From CAZKUR01 sp964556005 (lineage in GTDB: Bacteria; Bacteroidota; Ignavibacteria; Ignavibacteriales; Ignavibacteriaceae), in contig CAZKUR010000013.1 in assembly GCA_964556005.1 (NCBI GenBank), forward strand, positions 7,376 to 71,375: a stretch of 64,000 nt of DNA, written 5' to 3'. The notes under the pieces were generated by a model. It was not told where the DNA came from. It saw only the letters and a list, made by a program, of their open reading frames with translations, and did no database searches. Below are positions 45,385 to 53,670 of this stretch, piece by piece (positions within the stretch are counted from its first letter, which is position 1; every line of letters begins with the position of its first letter). The position numbers and the translations under genes were made by a program.

Positions 45385-47496
45385 CTATTGTCTATTTAAT
45401 ACAATACCGGTTGTTGGCTCTAAAGTAATTATATTTGAAATAGTTCCAAGCGAATTTACTCCGGCTTTATCTTCATTTACTAAGATATCCCATTCACCTT
45501 CGGGTAAAGTAAATTCTTCTACTTTATCCGGATTTGCATTGAACAAAACAATAAAATTTTCGTCCTTGTAGCTCACCTGGAAAGCCAAAGTAAACTCATT
45601 ACTATTTGTATCGAAAAAATGAACATCATTGAAATCAGCACGCCTGAAAGCTGGAAATGTTTTTCTTAGTTCGATTAACCCTTTGTAATAATCAACCAAA
45701 CCTGAATTCAATTTTTCATATTCGTGATTAATATAATTCGTTTCATTGTCTTTGTTGTAGCTGTTATGGCCCAATCTTCCTGTTTCGGGATCTTTAACCC
45801 CTTCCTCCGAAACAATAACTTTACTTCGTCCAAATTCCTGTCCTTCACTTATCATCGTGATTCCCTGAGATGTAAAAAGAAAAAGTGCGGCAAGTTTATT
45901 TAATTTTATTTCAAGAGGAGTGAGCTTTGCATTTTCATCAACGTCTTTAATTACTTCATCAGGTTTTACTCTGCCTGTCGCAATTCTGATAAAATCGCCC
46001 AGAGTATACCCGTCATGGGATTCGAGATAATTTACCGAGTGTTCCTTTTTCTGAAACATTCCCAATGAATCAGTAATAACAGTTCCGTTTACATAGTCTT
46101 TAATTTTTTCAACATTGTTATTGCTGTACCGCTTACCAAATATCCACCCCAAACCGTTAACAGGGTTTTCGCCTTTTATTCCGTTTCTAAATTGATCATT
46201 CCAGCTTCCCCAGCCTCTAAGTGAAAATCCCGCAGGATCATATCCACCGCCCCACGGTTCACAAACAATTACAACAGAAGGATTAACTTTTTGCGCTTCA
46301 TGAATAATTTCCTCAACAGTCTGCCAATCGATTAACTTTCCGAGATCAAACCGGAACCCGTCGACGTGGTATTCTTTCATCCAATAAAGAATACTTTCAA
46401 TAATCATTCTTCTGACCATAGGGCGTTCCGTTTTCAAATCATTCCCGGTTCCGCTTTGTGAAATGAAATTTCCTTTATCATCCAGCCTGAAATAATATTC
46501 TTTATCAATTTCCTTTAAATTTCCTAATTCGTACTCAGATAAATGATTATAAACAACATCCATCATCACGCCAATGCCTTCTTTATGAAAGGCTTTAACC
46601 ATATCCTTAAATTCTTTTATCTGCTTACCGGATTTGCCGCTCCATTTATCCCATCCGATTTTATAATCTTCAATACTGTAATATGCTTCCGGTGCAAAAA
46701 AGTTTGATGTCATGTATCCCCAATGATTTCTTTCATAAGGATTCCAGGTATTATATCTTCCATTTAAAGAATCTTTGTAAGGAATTTCGATATTAGCAAA
46801 CTCTTGGGAGGGTAAAAGTTCAACCGTATTCACTCCCAAATTTTTTATATAATCGATCCCGCCGATTTTACCTTTTTCAATTAATCCTTCATATGTCCCT
46901 GGATAATCCGAACCGGAAGACGAATGTGCAGTCATATCCCTGATATGCATTTCATAGATTATCAAATCGCGCCAGTCTCTTTGAATCCATTCATCCCCTT
47001 CCCAATCGTAATTATTTTCTTTTACAACCATTGCTCTCCGCGGGCTGTAGTAAGTATTTAAAGTTGCGACAGACTTTGCATACGGATCAACACATATAGT
47101 TTGATTTATGTAAGTATCATAAGAATGCTGAACTTTAAATCCATAAAACAATCCAAACTTTTCGCCGTCAATCGAAGTTTCCCAAACACCATTGGAATCT
47201 CTTGTCATTTCATATTCGGCAATTCCGGTATCTTCGGGTTTTTCAAATGTAACTAATTTTACATCTGTTGCGGATGGAGCAAATAGGCGAAAAAATGTTT
47301 TCCCGTTCTCAACAAATGAACCGAGTTTTTTATCCGAGTAATATTTATCTAATTCTTTTGATCTTTTTGAGAGTGCAATTTTTTTATTAACTTTTTTACT
47401 TTTCGTTTGGTCGCCAACAAACACAGATTTACCTTCTAGAATATTAGTGAATGTGAAAAGTGTAATTAAAATTAAGAAACTAATTATAATTTTCAT
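45385..47496 (-). CDS. pulA: Type I pullulanase (GH13), exported
   Basis: 703 aa with an N-terminal signal peptide (residues ~1-20). A CBM48-like beta domain (FFRLFAPSATDVKLVTFE) and the GH13 (beta/alpha)8 barrel follow. Conserved regions are DVVYNHL, GFRFDLGKLI with the nucleophile Asp, VVCEPWGGG with the acid/base Glu, and YLESHDG. NHWGYMTSNFFAPEAYYS matches the YNWGYDP-type pullulanase motif in position. It would debranch alpha-1,6 links in pullulan, glycogen or starch in the periplasm. It lies upstream of nothing else on its strand; a GH31 glucosidase gene precedes it, suggesting joint alpha-glucan use. Its 3' end meets the kinase gene end only 20 nt away. Confidence 0.92.
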   Translation of the reverse strand: MKIIISFLILITLFTFTNILEGKSVFVGDQTKSKKVNKKIALSKRSKELDKYYSDKKLGSFVENGKTFFRLFAPSATDVKLVTFEKPEDTGIAEYEMTRDSNGVWETSIDGEKFGLFYGFKVQHSYDTYINQTICVDPYAKSVATLNTYYSPRRAMVVKENNYDWEGDEWIQRDWRDLIIYEMHIRDMTAHSSSGSDYPGTYEGLIEKGKIGGIDYIKNLGVNTVELLPSQEFANIEIPYKDSLNGRYNTWNPYERNHWGYMTSNFFAPEAYYSIEDYKIGWDKWSGKSGKQIKEFKDMVKAFHKEGIGVMMDVVYNHLSEYELGNLKEIDKEYYFRLDDKGNFISQSGTGNDLKTERPMVRRMIIESILYWMKEYHVDGFRFDLGKLIDWQTVEEIIHEAQKVNPSVVIVCEPWGGGYDPAGFSLRGWGSWNDQFRNGIKGENPVNGLGWIFGKRYSNNNVEKIKDYVNGTVITDSLGMFQKKEHSVNYLESHDGYTLGDFIRIATGRVKPDEVIKDVDENAKLTPLEIKLNKLAALFLFTSQGITMISEGQEFGRSKVIVSEEGVKDPETGRLGHNSYNKDNETNYINHEYEKLNSGLVDYYKGLIELRKTFPAFRRADFNDVHFFDTNSNEFTLAFQVSYKDENFIVLFNANPDKVEEFTLPEGEWDILVNEDKAGVNSLGTISNIITLEPTTGIVLNRQ

Positions 47497-47622
47497 GAGG
47501 TTTGAATGAAAGCTTTGATGTAGTGCATTCTTATAATTTTAAACATTAAAATTCTTTGAAAACTTTGAGCTTCTTTCTAAATTAAATCTAAAATTTTTCA
47601 ATAAGTATAAAATATAAAAAAT

Positions 47623-47784
47623 TTATAAATTCTTAGGCCACCTCTCAAGGAATACATCATACACAAAATAACTATCGTTCTCCTTATAAATCATTTCCTT
47701 ATTGATCAGAGCTTTAACACATCTATGAACTGAACTTGATGTTCTAAGACTATATTTTGCAATGAAATCTTCGATTTTATCTAT
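47623..47784 (-). pseudogene. C-terminal remnant of an ATPase-domain (AAA/archaeal-type) gene
   Basis: A 54-codon frame, bounded by an upstream stop, reads DKIEDFIAKYSLRTSSSVHR, CVKALINKEMIYKEN and YFVYDVFLERWPKN before TAA. This looks like the winged-helix C-terminus of the widespread AAA ATPases that end in VYDxFFxRWL. No start codon or ATPase core remains in the 47497-47979 interval, so it is a decayed leftover. The family match is from pattern recall. Confidence 0.55.
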
Positions 47785-47893
47785 TTAGCATAATGTAAAT
47801 AATTTAGTGATTATTACATACTTTACGTTATGTAAAATATGAAATGAAAATAACCGGATAAAAGAATTTTAAACTAAAATGATACAATAGAAA

Positions 47894-47968
47894 ACGGATT
47901 TCACTGATTACGCTGATTTCCACGGATTTAATCCGTGCTTATCCGTTTAATCCGCGTAATCCGTGTTC
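47894..47968. repeat. Degenerate inverted/tandem repeat built from AATCCGTG units
   Basis: The 75 nt contain repeated ATCCGTG/CACGGAT words and a perfect 8-bp palindrome around one base, CACGGATTTAATCCGTG (47921-47937). The left half (CACTGATTACGCTGATTTC) is an imperfect inverse of the right half (TAATCCGCGTAATCCGTG). It can fold into a long hairpin just after the 3' end of the GH31 gene and may act as its terminator or be an interspersed element. Confidence 0.6.
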
Positions 47969-47979
47969 CATAGATTTCA

Positions 47980-50430
47980 TTAATCATCAACGTTTATTTC
48001 AATTTCATTTTCTGCTTTTACTTTAACGAAAAGAATATTTTCTTCTTTATTTAAATAATAGCCTTCCTCATTTTTTTGAAGTGAATCCAAATTATTGAAT
48101 TGTTGAGATAAAGTTTTCCCATTAACGGATATTTCTTTAACAGAAGCAGTATTTAGAATCTTCAACAAATAATTTTTTATTCCTGTTTTATAATCATCTT
48201 TTGTAACGGAAAATTTAAATTTTGTGTTATTTTTTGATTTTGCACAGTTTATTTCCGTTAATGAAAAGTTACCCTTTTTATAATCAAAGCTGATTCCGTC
48301 ATCCTGATAAAGTTGATAAGTAGATTTTGATGATGGAAAAACTACAAGTTCAAGTTCCTCAATTTTCTTTTGTCCGACATACTGTTCAACTTCCTGCATC
48401 GGAATTACTGCACCTTCTTTAATGAAAAATGGAATTTGATTTATCGGAGCAGCTGCAATTATCCAATTTCCGCCGTCATAAATTTTATTAGTCCACCAGT
48501 CATACCATTGTCCGGCTGGAAGATAAAGTTTTTTAAATTTTTCGTTATCATTAAGAACAGGTGCAACTAAAATATTATCTCCGACCATAAACTGGTATTG
48601 CGCATTTGTTTTATAACATTCTTCATCATCCTGGTAATTTAAAAACATCGGGCGCATTATAGGCAAACCGGATTGAGAAGCATTATAAAATTCGTTATAT
48701 AAGAATGGAAGAAGTTGGTATCTTAAATTTATTATTTGCCTTACATTGGATTCAACCTCGTCACCGAATGCCCAGGGTTCTTTATCAGGCTGGTTAATAG
48801 CAGAATGTCCCCTAAAAAAAGGAGTAAAAGCGCCGAGTTCCATCCATCGCGTGTAAAGATTTTCAGTCGGCATTCCGACAAACCCTCCGACGTCCGAACC
48901 GACAAATGCCAAACCGCTGATACCCATGCCTTGAGGCATAACGCAGGCAGCCTGTAAGTCCGCATTCGTTGAACTATTGTCGCCTGTCCAAACTGCAGAA
49001 TACCTTTGAGTTCCGGCAAAGCCTGCACGCGTCAGCATAAAATGTCTTTTGTCAGGTGAATATTTTTCAAAACATTCCATCCCGGCTTTCACCATATTTA
49101 AAGCGTAAACATTATGAATTTTTTTGTGATTAGCTTTAAATCCGTTATCGTCAAATTGAACAATATCCGGGAATGCCTGTCCCCAAACCGAAGGCTCATT
49201 CATATCATTCCAAAAACCTTCAACACCTTGATTCAGTAATGCATCCAATTTTTCCGCCCACCAATCTCTTGTTGCATGCTTTGTGAAATCGGGAAAGTAT
49301 GCCCACGACGGCCAGACTTCGCCTTCATAAAATTTTCCGTCGGGATATTTAACAAATAGATCTTTTTGAACTCCTTCTTTTGCTGCAAAATAATTTGAAT
49401 CGGCTTTAACGCCCGGATCAATTATCGGGACAATTTTAAAACCTTCCTCTTTCAAATCAGACAACATTTTTTTAGACTCAGGAAATCTATCTTTATTCCA
49501 CGTAAAAACCCTGTAACCGTTCATATAATCGATGTCAAGATAGATTACATCGCAGGGAATTTTTTCATCGCGAAAAGTTTTCGCGATTCTTTTTACTTCA
49601 GTATCGGGATAATAGCTCCATTTACTTTGTTGGTAGCCCAATGCCCACCTCGGTGGAAGTTGTATTCGTCCTGTCAGCATAGTATAAGATGAAATTACTC
49701 TTTTCATATTCGGGCCGTAAATGAAATAATAATTCATCTCGCCGCCTTCGGCGCCGAACCAGTAAAACCTGTTATTGCTGGCTCCCATATTAAAATAGGA
49801 TTTATAAGTATTGTCGAAAAAAATTCCGTAAGCTTTCTGTTCTCTTAAGCCGATGAAAAAAGGAATAGAAACATAAAGCGGATCAATCTTACTTGTGTAC
49901 TGCGGGAAATCGGAATTCCACATCGTATATTGTTTCCCCCGTTTTTCCAGTCCGTCTGATTTTTCTCCTAAACCAAAAAATCTTTCATCGTGAAATAAAG
50001 TTTTGAAACACCTAACTTCTTCCCCATCAAAGCTCAGGCCGAAACTGTGGCTGTCTTCATTTAACAGATTCATATTTTTATCAAAAATAGAAACACGGCA
50101 GGGAGTCTTTGTGATTGTAACAATTAAATCATCAGTAATCAGCCTGTAAAATTTACCTTTATCTTCGAAAGAAAATGGAATGTTCTTTTTGCTTTCATAT
50201 ACAACTGCGTATGAAGGTGCCGGCGAAAATTCTTCTTTATCCGTGTAACGGAATCTAATGATATTATCATCAATAACATACAAATTGAATTTCGCATTTG
50301 TCAGCTGGAATTCTATTCTGTTGTCAAATTTTTTATAAGATTCAATATCTCCTACATAAATGAAATTTGCTTCTGCTCTATTCATAAAAAATAAAAATGA
50401 TATTATTACAAAAAGTAAATTTGATTTCAT
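47980..50430 (-). CDS. GH31 alpha-glucosidase, exported
   Basis: 816 aa with a signal peptide (ending RAEA). An N-terminal beta-sandwich and the GH31 barrel follow, with WNDMNEPSVWG holding the nucleophile Asp and GSDVGGFVG the acid/base Asp. A proximal/distal C-terminal beta domain of DUF5110 type (YQDDGISFDYKKGNF) ends it. RHFMLTRAGFAGTQRYSAVWTGDN is typical of the alpha-glucosidase branch. It would release glucose from alpha-glucan oligomers made by the neighbouring pullulanase. GAGGG precedes ATG 50430. Exact linkage specificity (alpha-1,4, alpha-1,3 or xyloside) cannot be fixed by eye. Confidence 0.92.
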   Translation of the reverse strand: MKSNLLFVIISFLFFMNRAEANFIYVGDIESYKKFDNRIEFQLTNAKFNLYVIDDNIIRFRYTDKEEFSPAPSYAVVYESKKNIPFSFEDKGKFYRLITDDLIVTITKTPCRVSIFDKNMNLLNEDSHSFGLSFDGEEVRCFKTLFHDERFFGLGEKSDGLEKRGKQYTMWNSDFPQYTSKIDPLYVSIPFFIGLREQKAYGIFFDNTYKSYFNMGASNNRFYWFGAEGGEMNYYFIYGPNMKRVISSYTMLTGRIQLPPRWALGYQQSKWSYYPDTEVKRIAKTFRDEKIPCDVIYLDIDYMNGYRVFTWNKDRFPESKKMLSDLKEEGFKIVPIIDPGVKADSNYFAAKEGVQKDLFVKYPDGKFYEGEVWPSWAYFPDFTKHATRDWWAEKLDALLNQGVEGFWNDMNEPSVWGQAFPDIVQFDDNGFKANHKKIHNVYALNMVKAGMECFEKYSPDKRHFMLTRAGFAGTQRYSAVWTGDNSSTNADLQAACVMPQGMGISGLAFVGSDVGGFVGMPTENLYTRWMELGAFTPFFRGHSAINQPDKEPWAFGDEVESNVRQIINLRYQLLPFLYNEFYNASQSGLPIMRPMFLNYQDDEECYKTNAQYQFMVGDNILVAPVLNDNEKFKKLYLPAGQWYDWWTNKIYDGGNWIIAAAPINQIPFFIKEGAVIPMQEVEQYVGQKKIEELELVVFPSSKSTYQLYQDDGISFDYKKGNFSLTEINCAKSKNNTKFKFSVTKDDYKTGIKNYLLKILNTASVKEISVNGKTLSQQFNNLDSLQKNEEGYYLNKEENILFVKVKAENEIEINVDD

Positions 50431-50503
50431 TTTAAATTCCCTCTTTATAAATTTTCAATTATTCTAATAAGGAAAGAACCTTAAAACAAGAAGTGAAGAA
50501 TTT

Positions 50504-50836
50504 TTAATCGTTCGTAATTATTTTACCGTCAACAACAGGAGTAACACAAATCAACGGATTCTGCGGAACATTGAAATCTTGAAAAATTTGCTCAAACAAC
50601 TCAAACTGCCGTCCTCTTTTTTCCAGCCGGGAAAATTTAACATAAGACATAAATTTTCCTTTTCTGTCGGTCGGGGCATCAAAGTGATATGCTTTTGCAT
50701 AATCTTCTTTAACCATGCTCTTCAAAAATTTAATTTTGTTATCATCTCCGCCTTCCCTCTCGTAACCGATTGCTCTGAATTCAACGACAAATCCTTTATT
50801 TATTATTAAATAGATATTCAATATAGTTTCGTTCAT
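50504..50836 (-). CDS. Unknown small protein in a two-gene unit
   Basis: A 110-aa protein without signal or membrane segments. It begins MNETILNIYLIINKGFVVEF and contains GYEREGGDDNKIKFLKSMV and KGKFMSYVKFSRLEKRGRQ. It overlaps the membrane-protein gene upstream by 4 nt (ATGA), so both are translated from one mRNA. I do not recognise a family. Confidence 0.6.
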   Translation of the reverse strand: MNETILNIYLIINKGFVVEFRAIGYEREGGDDNKIKFLKSMVKEDYAKAYHFDAPTDRKGKFMSYVKFSRLEKRGRQFELFEQIFQDFNVPQNPLICVTPVVDGKIITND

Positions 50837-51507
50837 TTTGTACCGGTTTTATATCTTAATGAAAAATAACTTAAGCAAATTGCATAGACCAATGCAAATT
50901 TACACATAACACTTTCAATAATATTTTCTAATTGGTGATTATGGAAAATTAATAAAATAAAAGACAAAATTACCGGGAGTGAAATAAATATATTTCCGAA
51001 CAATAAAACTTTCGCCAGTTTTGTTTTCTGCTCCGATTCATGCAAATTTATTTTCAATATCAAAATAACAATTGAAATTAAAATCGGTATATAAAAATAA
51101 GTGCCGTACAAATCACCAAGCGGATAATGGTATGAAGCATAAAATGCAGTGCATTTCAAAATTTCGAAATGATTAATCGTAAGGGCGTAAAAAATAATGA
51201 ATCCAAAAGAAAGAATAAAAATTGAGCTGATCCATTTTTCATAAAGATCGAAGAGGGCTAAAATTAATATAAGACTGAAAGGCGGTAAAAATGTTATATC
51301 GACAAAAGCAAAATATGTAAATTCATGCCCGGTAAAGTTTAACCCGCAAATCAAAAATTCCAGCACCTGGTAAAGCATTAAAAGAAAAATGATCAGCATC
51401 GAGATTTTGTTGATTTTATTCTTCTCCGAAAAGATTATTACATTTATAAGAAGAAGCAATTCGATGCAGGCAACAAGAAGCGATGCTATGCCGTTCCAGC
51501 TTTGCAA
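50833..51507 (-). CDS. Unknown polytopic membrane protein
   Basis: 224 aa with about seven hydrophobic helices (first at residues ~8-27, last ending near residue 218) and few charged loops. It resembles 7TM-type sensor or DUF-like inner-membrane proteins of Bacteroidetes, but no motif decides. ATG 51507 starts the unit; the 110-aa gene overlaps its stop. Confidence 0.6.
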   Translation of the reverse strand: MQSWNGIASLLVACIELLLLINVIIFSEKNKINKISMLIIFLLMLYQVLEFLICGLNFTGHEFTYFAFVDITFLPPFSLILILALFDLYEKWISSIFILSFGFIIFYALTINHFEILKCTAFYASYHYPLGDLYGTYFYIPILISIVILILKINLHESEQKTKLAKVLLFGNIFISLPVILSFILLIFHNHQLENIIESVMCKFALVYAICLSYFSLRYKTGTK

Positions 51508-51564
51508 TTTTTGATACCGAGATTAAATATTTTAAATATTATTTATTTGCCGAAACTAAAAAAT

Positions 51565-51572
51565 CAAATTTA
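51565..51572 (-). promoter_or_regulatory. Candidate -7 element for the membrane-protein unit
   Basis: The minus strand reads TAAATTTG 58 nt upstream of ATG 51507, again matching TAnnTTTG. Confidence 0.3.
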
Positions 51573-51711
51573 CAAATTAAAATTTCAAGGACTAATAAAA
51601 ATAAGACAATCTTTTTATAAAATCCTTTTGATACTTTGGAAGATATTTTTTGAATGTTATTTTAGTTAAACAAATTTTGAATAAATCTTTAAAAAATCCC
51701 AAATTATCTGT

Positions 51712-52476
51712 TTGAGAAAAGTAACAGCAACAAGGTATGTAACTCCACTACGGGAAGGCGGCTCTCTTCCGGCAATTATTGAAGCCGATGACGATGGATT
51801 ATATGTACTTAAATTCCGGGGAGCCGGTCAGGGAGCGAAGGCTCTTATTGCAGAATTGATAGCCGGAGAAATCGCACGTGCAATCGGACTGCTTGTACCT
51901 GAAATCGTTTTAGTCGAACTCGATGGCGGCCTCTCTCGCACCGAGGAAGATCCGGAAATTCAGGATTTAATAAAGAGCAGCGCAGGCATTAACCTCGCTC
52001 TTGATTATCTGCCAGGCTCTGTAATGTTTAACCCTATCGCAGATACTGTTGACGAAAATCTTGCTAGTAAAATCGTATGGTTCGATGCTTATGTTTCAAA
52101 TGTTGACCGAACGATTCGCAATACGAATATGCTTGTCTGGCACAAAAGACTCTGGCTGATTGACCATGGTGCTTCACTTTATTTCCATCATACATGGGAT
52201 AATTATCTCGAAAAAAGCCGCGAACCTTTTTCATTGGTTAAAGATCATGTACTTCTAAAGAATGCAAAATTTTTGAAAGAAGCTGATGAAGAATTGTTTG
52301 CAACAATTACTCATGAAATTATTAAAAAGATTTTAAATGATATTCCCGACTCATGGCTAAACGGAGATTCGATTTTCAAAAATGCAAATGAATACAGGGA
52401 AGCTTATTTTGAATATTTAATGAAACGTTTGGAATCACCCCGTTTATTTTTTAAAGAGGCACTTCATGGAAAATAA
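51712..52476 (+). CDS. HipA-like kinase-domain protein
   Basis: 254 aa, a HipA-family kinase fold without the N-terminal HipA dimerisation domain. YVLKFRGAGQGAKALIAELIAGEIARAIGL gives the ATP-binding lysine and following helix. DAYVSNVDRTIRNTNMLVW and LWLIDHGASLYF hold catalytic and metal-binding Asp residues. Translation appears to begin at TTG 51712, since no ATG exists upstream before a stop, and the ribosome site is weak. Its stop overlaps the DUF3037 gene by 11 nt. HipA toxins phosphorylate glutamyl-tRNA synthetase; the target of this short, DUF3037-linked branch is not known to me. Confidence 0.82.
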   Translation: MRKVTATRYVTPLREGGSLPAIIEADDDGLYVLKFRGAGQGAKALIAELIAGEIARAIGLLVPEIVLVELDGGLSRTEEDPEIQDLIKSSAGINLALDYLPGSVMFNPIADTVDENLASKIVWFDAYVSNVDRTIRNTNMLVWHKRLWLIDHGASLYFHHTWDNYLEKSREPFSLVKDHVLLKNAKFLKEADEELFATITHEIIKKILNDIPDSWLNGDSIFKNANEYREAYFEYLMKRLESPRLFFKEALHGK

Positions 52477-52864
52477 TTATTTTTATGATTATGCCGTAAT
52501 ACGTATTGTCCCTAAAGTTGATCGTGAAGAGTTTATTAATGTTGGAGTGATTGTCTCTTGTGAAGAGAAAAAATATATGCAAGCCATAATAAAACTTGAT
52601 GAAAAAAGGTTAAAAGCATTAGCACCGGATTTTGATATAGAAACCGCCAGGGAACATCTAAAAGCAATACCTACTATTTGTGAAGGTGGAAAAGATGCAG
52701 GACCAATCGGACAATTGTCCCAAAGAAACAGGTTTCATTGGCTGACTTCACCAAGAAGTACAATCATTCAAACATCTCCCGTGCATTCCGGTTATTGTAA
52801 AGATCCAGCCGAGGCACTTAAGCATCTTTTTGAAAAGATGGTTAAGGAACCTTCCGGCAAATAA
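52466..52864 (+). CDS. DUF3037-family partner of the HipA-like kinase
   Basis: 132 aa, soluble. DYAVIRIVPKVDREEFINVGVIV is the characteristic DUF3037 start. LKALAPDFDIETAREHL, GGKDAGPIGQL and RFHWLTSPRSTIIQTSPVHSG complete it. AAAGAGG lies just before the ATG, within the kinase gene. The kinase and DUF3037 genes form a conserved pair in many genomes. Antitoxin or substrate roles are guesses. Confidence 0.82.
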   Translation: MENNYFYDYAVIRIVPKVDREEFINVGVIVSCEEKKYMQAIIKLDEKRLKALAPDFDIETAREHLKAIPTICEGGKDAGPIGQLSQRNRFHWLTSPRSTIIQTSPVHSGYCKDPAEALKHLFEKMVKEPSGK

Positions 52865-52969
52865 TAAACAATTTTAATATCTAATCCAGAAGCAAATAGA
52901 ACAATAATTAAATATAGTGGGTTAGACATGAATTTGTTATTTTTTTGCATTAAGTTAAAAGGAATTTTT

Positions 52970-53194
52970 ATGAATGATTTATTAAAAAGAATAACTTTTA
53001 ATTCTGAACAATGCGGAGGACGACCATGTATAAGAGGCATGCGTATAAGAGTTTCTGATTTTCTGGATCTTTATTCTTCAGGCTTGTCTTCAGATGAGAT
53101 ACTTAAGGAAATGCCTGATCTCGAAGCTGATGATTTAAAAGCAGCGCTTCTCTATGCAAGCCGTAAATTGGATCATCCGATAATTGCAGCATGA
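52970..53194 (+). CDS. DUF433-family antitoxin
   Basis: 74 aa from ATG 52970, which has AAGGAATTTT upstream; an in-frame ATG at 52928 has none. ITFNSEQCGGRPCIRGMRIRV is the DUF433 signature, followed by a helix-turn-helix-like LSSDEILKEMPDLEADDLKAAL. These proteins are antitoxins for DUF5615 PIN-like toxins. Its stop overlaps the start of the toxin gene (GCATGA), the usual coupling. Confidence 0.9.
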   Translation: MNDLLKRITFNSEQCGGRPCIRGMRIRVSDFLDLYSSGLSSDEILKEMPDLEADDLKAALLYASRKLDHPIIAA

Positions 53195-53533
53195 AAGTTT
53201 GGCTGGATGCTCAATTGTCACCAATGATTGCCGAGTGGATAGATAAGAATTATAGTGTTACATGCACAGCAGTGAGAGAACTAGACTTGAGAGACGCTTG
53301 AAGATATTAAAATATTTAATGAAGCCAAAAAAGCCAATGCTGTTGTAATTACAAAAGATATCGACTTCAGTATTCTTTTGGAGAGATTTGGTTCTCCCCC
53401 GAAAATAATTTGGCTAACCTATGGAAACACTTAAAATAAAAAATTAAAAGAAATCTTTACTGCACATCTGAAAAAAGCTTTTGATTTGCTTACAAGTGGA
53501 GAAGATTTAGTTGAAATTAAAGATAATCAATAA
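53191..53533 (+). pseudogene. Broken DUF5615 (PIN-like) toxin gene
   Basis: From ATG 53191 the frame reads MKVWLDAQLSPMIAEWI and then REL, DLRDA, before a TGA at 53299-53301. The remainder continues in the next frame from 53300 as EDIKIFNEAKKANAVVITKD, with the conserved IDF and PPKIIWLTYGNT, until a second stop at 53432-53434. After that KLKEIF to GEDLVEI completes the domain. Two independent lesions make it a pseudogene unless the sequence is wrong. The conserved Asp residues of the family are still legible. The cognate DUF433 antitoxin is intact. Confidence 0.85.
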
Positions 53534-53670
53534 CGGTTCTCGTACAAGAACTAATAGAAAATATTCTTATAACCTTTCATTATTTCAATCAAAGAAATTT
53601 TAGAAAAGTCAATTCATAGTCATCAAATATGTCAAGTATTGAGCATCTAGAATCCAGTGCCAAATCAATA

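Noticed and set aside
53534..53560. GTTCT/AGAAC inverted repeat after the broken toxin gene
   Set aside because: Short arms and no T tract; within chance for this composition.
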